Source: Xenopus tropicalis (lineage: Eukaryota; Chordata; Amphibia; Anura; Pipidae). Taken from it: a stretch of 64,000 nucleotides of DNA. Shown one piece after another: positions 56,931 through 64,000 of the stretch. The first letter of the stretch is position 1. Each line of letters begins with the position of its first letter. The stretch spans positions 142,229,545 through 142,293,544 of the forward strand of contig NC_030680.2 in assembly GCF_000004195.4 (NCBI RefSeq), written 5' to 3'. The notes beneath the pieces were generated by a model. It made no database searches. It saw nothing but the letters and a program-made list of their open reading frames with translations, and was not told the origin of the DNA. A program made the position numbers and the translations under genes.

Positions 56931-58124
56931 TGAAGCAGCCTCCAGTTTTCAGGGAAATGGTAATTTTCAGAATGGTTGTTTTCCGAAAGTAATGGTTACG
57001 TGCGTAAAATCGTGCGCTAATATAGCACCCGGCAAAATTTATTGTGCGCAGTGGAAATAATGCACGTGGCGGGAAATAACGCAAGAAAAACGCTCATCGC
57101 GAGTTAAATAACGCAAAGAACATTGCTTCTTAATTATAACGCCTGTCCTTAGTGAATCAAGCGTTAAGTCGAAAAAAAAAAAGAAGCAATAACATTTTTA
57201 ACACATGCTAAAAATAGCACTCGTTTTATCGCCCTTTAGTGAATCGGTCCCTGTTTATTCATATATGCACTTTTGGTTGGTCAGAACATTTACGGTAGGA
57301 AGTGAAGGTCTTTAGCCAGATTCTGGCTCTTGGTTTATCCCAGTATGATGATTTACTCCCCCTTGTGTCCCACTCAGTAACACTGACATGGAGGGACATT
57401 GGAGGGAATTATTTTGTAGCACTCTATAAAGGAAGGTATCACTGATGGTGTTCAGCTGTATTAGCATGGAATCAGTATCAGACTTGGCTGGTGGGACACT
57501 GAGAAAAAAACCTGGTAGGCCCTGGCCTTCATGGTCCCCTCCACCCCAGGCCCCCTCTAGCTCCCAGACTGGCCCCCCTCCCGATCACAGAACATAATTA
57601 AGTAGGGGGATGTATGTCCTGTCACTGTTGTGCCACATGTGGGGGGGGGGGGGCAGAGAAAGCTTGGGTGCCAGAGGAGATCCCTTCAGTTCAGTTCGCA
57701 CTGGTGGGTCCCAGACACCCCAGTCACCCCAGTCCTACCCTGCAATTATTTGGGTGCGACTCTGTAGCACTAATTGAATAGTCTGCTGTGGGAACCCTGT
57801 GTCAATAGGTGCATTGTAGACAATTTTTGGGAGCTTAGCACAACAACAGTGGTTTCATGAAAATGGACACGTGCTTGGATGCCAGTTCCACACTATGACC
57901 CCAGTGTGTCCGTCCCTCCTCCTGTTCCTACTCATGTGTAAGTACCCCTATTTTTGGCAGTGGGAACCTCAAAAGTGGTGGAAGCTCCAGGGTTCCCACC
58001 ATGGCCTGTGTCAATATACACAGCAGATGTGCTCCTAAAGGATCAGTGGCAGATGTCATTTTGATGCCGAGTGGTGGAAATGGTGCAATCCCGAAGTAGC
58101 TCAATTGCATCTGATTAGTTAAGG
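56931..58124. other. Right part of possible outer MITE, then unique DNA
   Basis: 56.95-57.25 kb carries ATAACGC and CGTGCG motifs and ends TTTAGTGAATCGGTCCCTG. 57.47-57.75 kb resembles a decayed GGTCGGACTGG-type repeat. No gene. Confidence 0.35.
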
Positions 58125-58308
58125 CAGTGGTTCCCAACCTTCCTAATGCCGCGACCCTTTAATACAGCTCCTCATGTTGTGGTGACCCCCAACCATAAAA
58201 GACCATTGGAAAGACCATTGGAAATATGTGTTTTGCGATGGTCTTAGGCGACCCCTGTGAAAGGGTCGTTCGACTCCCAAAGGGGTCCCGACTCACAGGT
58301 TAAGAACA
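58125..58308. mobile_element. SPIN non-autonomous hAT element, second copy
   Basis: Starts CAGTGGTTCCCAACC and contains CTAATGCCGCGACCCTTTAA, CTCATGTTGTGGTGACCCCC and GATGGTCTTAGGCGACCCCT. The left flank AGTTAAGG fits nnnTAnnn; the right copy is not recognisable. An internal direct duplication of GACCATTGGAAA is present. Confidence 0.87.
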
Positions 58309-59480
58309 TGTGAAACTACATGCGTTTTGGCATTGGGTGGCAAATGGCTGACAAGCCATAATAATTAAGACTAACACCAATGTGGAATCATATTCTTCTT
58401 GGAGCAAGGAATGCTGGAAATTAACTGTTTTGTACCTTGTTGTATTAGTTCTAATCTTTCATGAACGATATCATTTATTATGAAGGAGAGGGACTCTGCA
58501 CCATGATATCAGATTGTGATAAACAGACCATCGTGGTACAACATTTATTACAGTTCTTTTATTGGCACCAGTGTTTCATGGCTAACAAACCTACTCACTG
58601 TCAGCTCAACCTGCCCACCACCCTTCTCACTGCCATTTTGCACATTCTTTTTATATGTTACACCCATTGGGGTTGGACTTATGCACAGTATATGCAGTGC
58701 ACTACCCCTGGGGCTGAATTCCCGGGCAGTGTGTGGCATAAAATATTAGGTACATACTGAATATACTGGGTACATACTGTAGGCAAGCACAGAGTAAAAG
58801 CACAGAAATACCAACCATGTAATCTAGTTTTTAATACATACCATAGCCCTGGTTGTACCCTGTGCACTGGGTCTTTTGGCACAAAGTAGTAACACTTCTG
58901 TCACAGCTACTTCTTTTGAGAAGCCTTGGTCTTTATGTGCCAAAAACCATCTTAGGCAGTTGTACAAACTATAGGATGCCGGGGAGTCGCGGGGGTGGCG
59001 GTTTCGGGGGGGGGCAGTCTGAAGGCCATTTATGGTGAGTATGGGGGGATGCTTTATTGCTCTCCAGAAATCCCAACCTTAGTAAATGTTTGGCAAAGAT
59101 GTTTATTCTGTCCTCTGTATAAACAATCCCCTCCCTTCTCCCACCTGAAGACTTCTCAGTTTTCAGGGCTTCTCAGTGAGATGATGAATGTTGAAAAAGT
59201 ACATAAACTGCCCCTTTTAAGAGACAAAGAACCACTGACCACTGGTTTTATCCTTCACATTTAGTGAATAGCGGATTTCTGTGGAATGCATTAGAATTTC
59301 TCTGTTAACTGCTTTAACCAGCACACACGATGACCTATCATTAGCAATCAGCAGCTGGCTTTGATGAGTCTATCACTGATAGCAAACTGAAAGCAAATCT
59401 CTGATTGGTTGCTATAGGTTACTGCAGTAAGTAATGATGCAGCCTACACAGTGGGGGTTCAATATACATTATTTTCTCAT
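58309..59480. other. No gene recognised
   Basis: Short frames at 58.5-58.8 kb overlap on both strands without domains. 59.09-59.27 kb (CTCTGTATAAACAATCCCCT) distantly resembles the 200-bp repeat at 0.7-1.6 kb. Confidence 0.35.
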
Positions 59481-59723
59481 AGTTTAAAAACTCTCTGTAT
59501 ATCCAATTGCTATTGAGACCAGTACCTATCTATCCCTTTCTATGTTCAACTCTACTATTCAGATAACAGTGTCCTATTCAAACCACTGCCTAGTTGCTAG
59601 GCTAAATTGGGCTCTAGCAACCAGAGAGTCTATGTAAGTCCAAACTGGAGAGCTGTGAACAAACAGCTAAATCATTTAAATATCACAAAAATAAAGACCG
59701 GTAAAGGTAAACTACCCCTTTAA
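59481..59723 (-). repeat. Diverged TTAAAGG-ended Xenopus repeat
   Basis: Carries TTGCTAGGCTAAATTGGGCT, CTAGCAACCAGA and CTGGAGAGCTG and ends ACTACCCCTTTAA, the order expected of a common Xenopus T2-related repeat. Left limit approximate. Confidence 0.6.
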
Positions 59724-62465
59724 ATAAACCCAAGGACTAAACACTTTTTCCATTCTACCATATTCATTTGACTGATGTTGAATATTTGCCTTTTACACTT
59801 CAAATAAATGCTGAACATAACATGTATTGCCTTTTTCACTGGACAACAATGTACTGCTCTGATTAATTATTGGCTTTGATTTCACACATGGCTGATTCTT
59901 CTTTACCTTCTACAGAGATAATTGATTTAATGAACAGTACCGATACCTGTACAGACTCGTTATGGATATCTGAGTATGGAAACAAGCACTTCAATAAGGA
60001 CCGACCCAAGGATGTAGCCATCTTAACATGTTTGTAGAACCCTAGTTCTACCTTTGGGGACATTAGGTCCTGAAAAGTCCATACCTTTAACGTCAATGCA
60101 ACCATTACAGTCATAAAGATGAGTCTGGGTAAGTCCACCTCTCACCAACATCCACCAACCTGCCTGACCCAATCAGCTGATCATCTAATATTGACTGGTG
60201 GATGGGAAAAGAGTTTCCTATCTGCATTGGATTGGATTATCTTATAGGGCAAGAGGATCAACCCCTGATAACGTCTTTCAAACCGATTATTGTGCAGAAA
60301 AGCAAGAATTAAGAGCCCGTTTCTCAAAGACTCCAACATTGATTGTGAAGGTATCACCTGAGGGTTCATTTACCTGCTCAAGGCAAGTGGTAGAACTTGG
60401 GCTCAGTTGTGCCTTTGAACCCTGGAGTTTCCATTGAGCACCATATGCATTAAATCAGGGACATACTGATGCTGGAAGGATATACAATATATGACACAAG
60501 CAGAAATTATTTTATTCTACTGACCTGTGCCTGGAAATCGCAGGAGAGCCTTTGGTCTCAAGTCTAAGAATGCAAAGACTTCCCTAGCAACTTCCCAGGG
60601 CTGTTATGGATAAAGCAAACCTTCAACCTGTTTTTTTTTTAATTATTTTGGTTTATTTTCCTGCAGAAAACCCACAACATTGACTCTAAAAATGTAACCT
60701 CAACTAATGGATGGTGGTTTCTCATAGATTGAGGAGGAAGGATTATTGTGGAGACCAGGAGGCTTGCATAATGCATGGGGCATCTTCCATTTCCTTTCTC
60801 TCAGGATGCACTTTGCTTATTCCTCAAATGCTTTCTCTTGCGGACATTGTATTTATAGTTCCGCCCAATGGACCCCTTGAGCAGGATGAGGACCATGGCG
60901 AGTCGCATTGACCTGGGAGGCCTCCAGTGGGATTTGTTCCTCTGTTTATATACTGAATCTGCTGCAGAGATATCAAAATGTGTTCAACTTCATCCTTGGT
61001 ACTAAACTCATCTGGTTTATTTGTTTTCCATTTAGTGGGCCAGTCATTTAATATTATTAGGGGACAAAATATAATGAGATGATGGTATCATATAAAGTCA
61101 AAAACCCCTTGGGTAGTCAAGAGACCATATAAATATCATGGGGGGGGGGGTCACATTCAGTTGCCACCAATACAAACTCAGTATTTCTCAGAGTAGCAGT
61201 CCAATAAGAGTCAGGCAAGTTGTTGGCCCCACAAGGTAAGGGACAAGGAAGCCCCCAGAAATACAAACAATGTTCACAAAACCAATGTGATGATTAAAGA
61301 AACTCTCAGAACCTCTAAGACCATCTCATGCAACCCTGCTAATGGGCTGATGGGAATTGTGTAGGATGTTCTTCCCACTTACTGGGTTCATTTGGACACT
61401 TCACAAGGTAAATGCCCTACCAGCTACGTGCCTTACCCCAGCTGAACCCCTGCTTGTGGGCATTGCCGTGTGGTGAATATTAGGGTGCAGAACATGATCA
61501 TGCCATCATCTTGGTCTCTGACCCTACCTATGTGTTTAGGTTATTACCTTAGCAACAACATAACTATAGTTGGAATGCATCTCATTTTTTTTTACACCTT
61601 GACATTTTTTTTAATAATGGTTTGAAATGCGTGTTACCTTGAATTTTGCTTTGAGAAAAGATGAACCTTGAATTTTATGTTTTTTCTTTTTTTTTGCGAA
61701 CAAAAGTGTTTCTGTTGTTTGGCTTGCTTTGTAAATGTGTTCAGATCCCCCCATATACTAGAACAGCAGACAATGTATGCCTCACGAATGCATCAACTAG
61801 AAAGCATGCAGGTAGCTGAGATTTACTGTACTTCAGCAATTTATTCCCAGGTCACTGATGAAATCATTTCTGTTAGATAACCTGTAGGGCGCGTATGGGG
61901 GCTCGGAGAGTCTACGAGGCAATATCTAGACTGTAAGCCTCCACTTGAACAGCCCTGTATTACGTTAGCTATATGTAGGGGCTATAATTATACATAGGGG
62001 CTGTTCCTGCTGAATTGTGCTTAGTACAGAGAATTCCTGTGTTGGTACATTGTTATAGTTATATAGGATCTCTCTGTACAGGCTATAAGCAAACTGTTCC
62101 TGTTGAATATTGCTTAGTATGGGGGCATGTGTTTCTCTTGGTTGTGGCTATAAGAAAACTTAATAGTGCCTGCATTCTCCTTGGTCCCTACTTCAAAACA
62201 TTATGACTGGGGCCCCTTAGACTCCACTGTGGCCCCCTGGTGGTCGTGGCTGTACAATTTGGTCGCTGGTTCTAATATAAAGTTATACCTATTTAAAGCT
62301 AATACTGACTGCATTCACTAAGCTATATGTTGTGTAAGAGCTAACCAACCCTTCTAGGCCTCTAGGCTATTCTACCTTGGTAGGTGGGCAATGGTACGAC
62401 AAAGAACAATGGCAGCTTCAGCAAGACTGAAACTGCACTTTAGGACTTTAACTCCTTCAACCAAA
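59724..62465. other. No gene or named repeat recognised
   Basis: 2.7 kb of apparently unique DNA. Two G- or T-rich runs (61141-61150, 61588-61615). No splice-site-bounded coding exon that I can support. Confidence 0.35.
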
Positions 62466-62473
62466 CTATAGGC

Positions 62474-62780
62474 CAGTGATCCCCAACAAGAGGCTCTGGG
62501 GCAACATGTTGCTCCCCAACCCCTTGAATGTTGCTCTCAGTGCCCCCAAACCAGGGAGTTATTTTTCAATTCCTGACTTGGGGGCAAGTTTTGGTTGAAT
62601 AAAAACAAGATTTCCTACCAAATAAAGCCCCTGTAAGCTGATAGTGTGCATAGAGGCTGCCTAATAGCCAATCACAGCCCTTATTTGGCTCCTCCATGAA
62701 CTTTTATGGTGCTTGTGTTGCTCTCCAAGTCTTTTTACATTTCACTGTGGCTCCCAAGTAAGAAAGGTTGGGGACCCCTG
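62474..62780 (+). mobile_element. CAGTGATCCCCAACC-family hAT-like element, complete
   Basis: 307 bp, CAGTGATCCCCAAC to GGTTGGGGACCCCTG. Flanks CTATAGGC (62466-62473) and CTATAGGA (62781-62788), 7 of 8, nnnTAnnn. Best complete copy of the family in the window. Confidence 0.92.
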
Positions 62781-62788
62781 CTATAGGA

Positions 62789-63423
62789 TATAAAACAAGA
62801 GAGACAATTATACATCCTCCAGTTGAGACTTTCATTAGGGAGCCAAACGATGGTGGCCCACTAACAATGTATTTTAATAGGCATCAAGGTCTTTTCTAGC
62901 AGATAAACAGTGTATACAGTAGGCCGTTTGAGGTTCTATTAACATCACTAATGGCCCACCTGATCGTACTAAGTGCGTATCTAACCTCCTGGTTTAAAAG
63001 GCTAAAATGACAGATGCGCTGTCAAAATATCCATCTATCAACTTTATCATGGAAATACCCACAGCTGTTGTGCCATAGCGCTGTATGGGGAAACATTTTA
63101 ACTTACAAAGTAACCTTGTCTACAGGAACTTTTTACAAAAGACTTGCGTTAATAATATATGATTTGTAACCGAATCGCACAGGGCAGGCTACTTAGCATT
63201 GATTTTTGGCTGAGAAAGATGATGAGATATGTTACATTGGTCCCACGGCACAACCTCCCGATTCAATGTTTGCTCATACTGGGACGCACGGGGACTGTAT
63301 GTGGCGCACACGTATGGTTAGAATATTGCTTTTTTTTTGCATATTCAATTGTATCCGATTTATTTGATCATAAAAATGAGAAGAAGCAAATCACAAAGGA
63401 CCTTGGAATCATATGGAGTTAAC
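62789..63423. other. No gene recognised
   Basis: Unique-looking flank; an 87-codon frame at 63159-63422 has no recognised domain. Confidence 0.35.
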
Positions 63424-63431
63424 CTCTAGAG

Positions 63432-63723
63432 CAGGAATCCCCAACATTTTTTACTTGCGAGTCACACACATAGATATAAAAAAGTGTTGGTGAGCCAAAC
63501 AAGATCTTTGGAGATGCCAAATAAGGGCTGTGATTGGCTATTTGGTAGCCCCATGGGGACTGTAGGCCTGTAGGAGGATCTGCTTGGAGTAAAACTGTGT
63601 CTCTGCTTCCAAAACTTCAATCCAAAAATTAAAAAATGGCACCTACTTTGAGGCCACTGGGAGCAACATCCAAGGGGTTGGGGAGCAACATGTTGCCCCT
63701 GAGCCACTGGTTGGGGATCACTG
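63432..63723 (-). mobile_element. Relative of the CAGTGATCCCCAACC hAT-like family
   Basis: CAGGAATCCCCAACATT to GGTTGGGGATCACTG, flanked by CTCTAGAG (63424-63431) and GTCTAGAG (63724-63731), 7 of 8, nnnTAnnn. The interior has diverged from the other copies. Confidence 0.9.
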
Positions 63724-63950
63724 GTCTAGAGATTGTCCCCTTGCTATTAGCAGAACATTGCCTTAACATTAGCAGATAGAGATATCAGTGAGTCTAGGGA
63801 GCTTTAATTGCCATCCCAGTTCCTTCTTTGTAAACCATTTCTTTGCCAACTTGGCATCAAAAACTAAAGTGGCGATATAATCAACATCTCACAGGCGACT
63901 TGCACCAGGCCAGGTAACCCATAACAACTAATTAGCAGGTTGTAAGCAAA

Positions 63951-64000
63951 CATCCCAACCTCCCTAATGCCGCAACCCTTTAATACAGTTCCTCATGTTG
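63951..64000. mobile_element. SPIN element, cut by the window end
   Basis: TCCCAACCTCCCTAATGCCG, then CAACCCTTTAATACAG and CTCATGTTG are the first 50 bp of SPIN. The rest lies outside. Confidence 0.8.

Overview
This is vertebrate nuclear DNA, almost certainly from a clawed frog (Xenopus, most likely X. tropicalis). The window is AT-rich and dominated by interspersed repeats and minisatellites. It carries three spliced exons of a TAFA-family secreted protein, and the repeats include several I recognise as common in Xenopus, plus SPIN hAT elements. The species call rests on repeat content and remembered protein sequence, not on a search.

The one host gene is tafa4 (fam19a4), on the + strand. 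Three exons are visible: 39708-39860, 47527-47651 and 54637-54648, the last coding only Val-Thr-Arg-stop. A 3' UTR follows, with AATAAA at 55063-55068. Together they encode the whole ten-cysteine TAFA domain. The signal-peptide exon was not found. The last intron starts with GC rather than GT (GC-AG intron). Everything from 1 to about 39.7 kb is therefore upstream intron or intergenic DNA, and everything after about 55.1 kb is downstream flank.

The other protein-coding locus is an intact, very young Ty3/gypsy-type chromovirus on the - strand (15426-20600). It has 437-bp LTRs differing at one base, a 5-bp target duplication (GCATT) and a single 1472-codon Gag-Pol frame with a chromodomain. Next to its 5' LTR lies an 11-nt primer-binding site that is the exact reverse complement of a segment inside its own LTR. 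This is the signature of Tf1/sushi-type self-priming.

The rest is a dense record of DNA transposons. At least fifteen hAT-like miniature elements can be delimited, seven with perfect 8-bp target duplications. They sort by target motif: SPIN and the CAG-ended families fall in nnnTAnnn sites, the TAGTGATG-ended families do not. A middle-to-inner nest at 55.8-56.9 kb is proven by two perfect duplications. Several elements contain tandem arrays of 40, 48, 52, 63 or 113 bp, so MITE interiors appear to be a recurrent source of minisatellites here. Free-standing arrays of 30, 59, about 82, about 200 and about 247 bp are also present. The 30-bp array (about 78 copies, split by a hAT-like insertion) lies in the last tafa4 intron between two copies of a 330-bp segment whose two blocks stay nearly identical.

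Two diverged repeats 34 kb apart share a CCAAT-CRE-TATA promoter arrangement with identical spacing. Candidate regulatory DNA of the host is limited to a CTCF-like motif at 41.26 kb, an AT-rich homeodomain-type cluster at 29.2-29.4 kb and the duplicated blocks in the last tafa4 intron.
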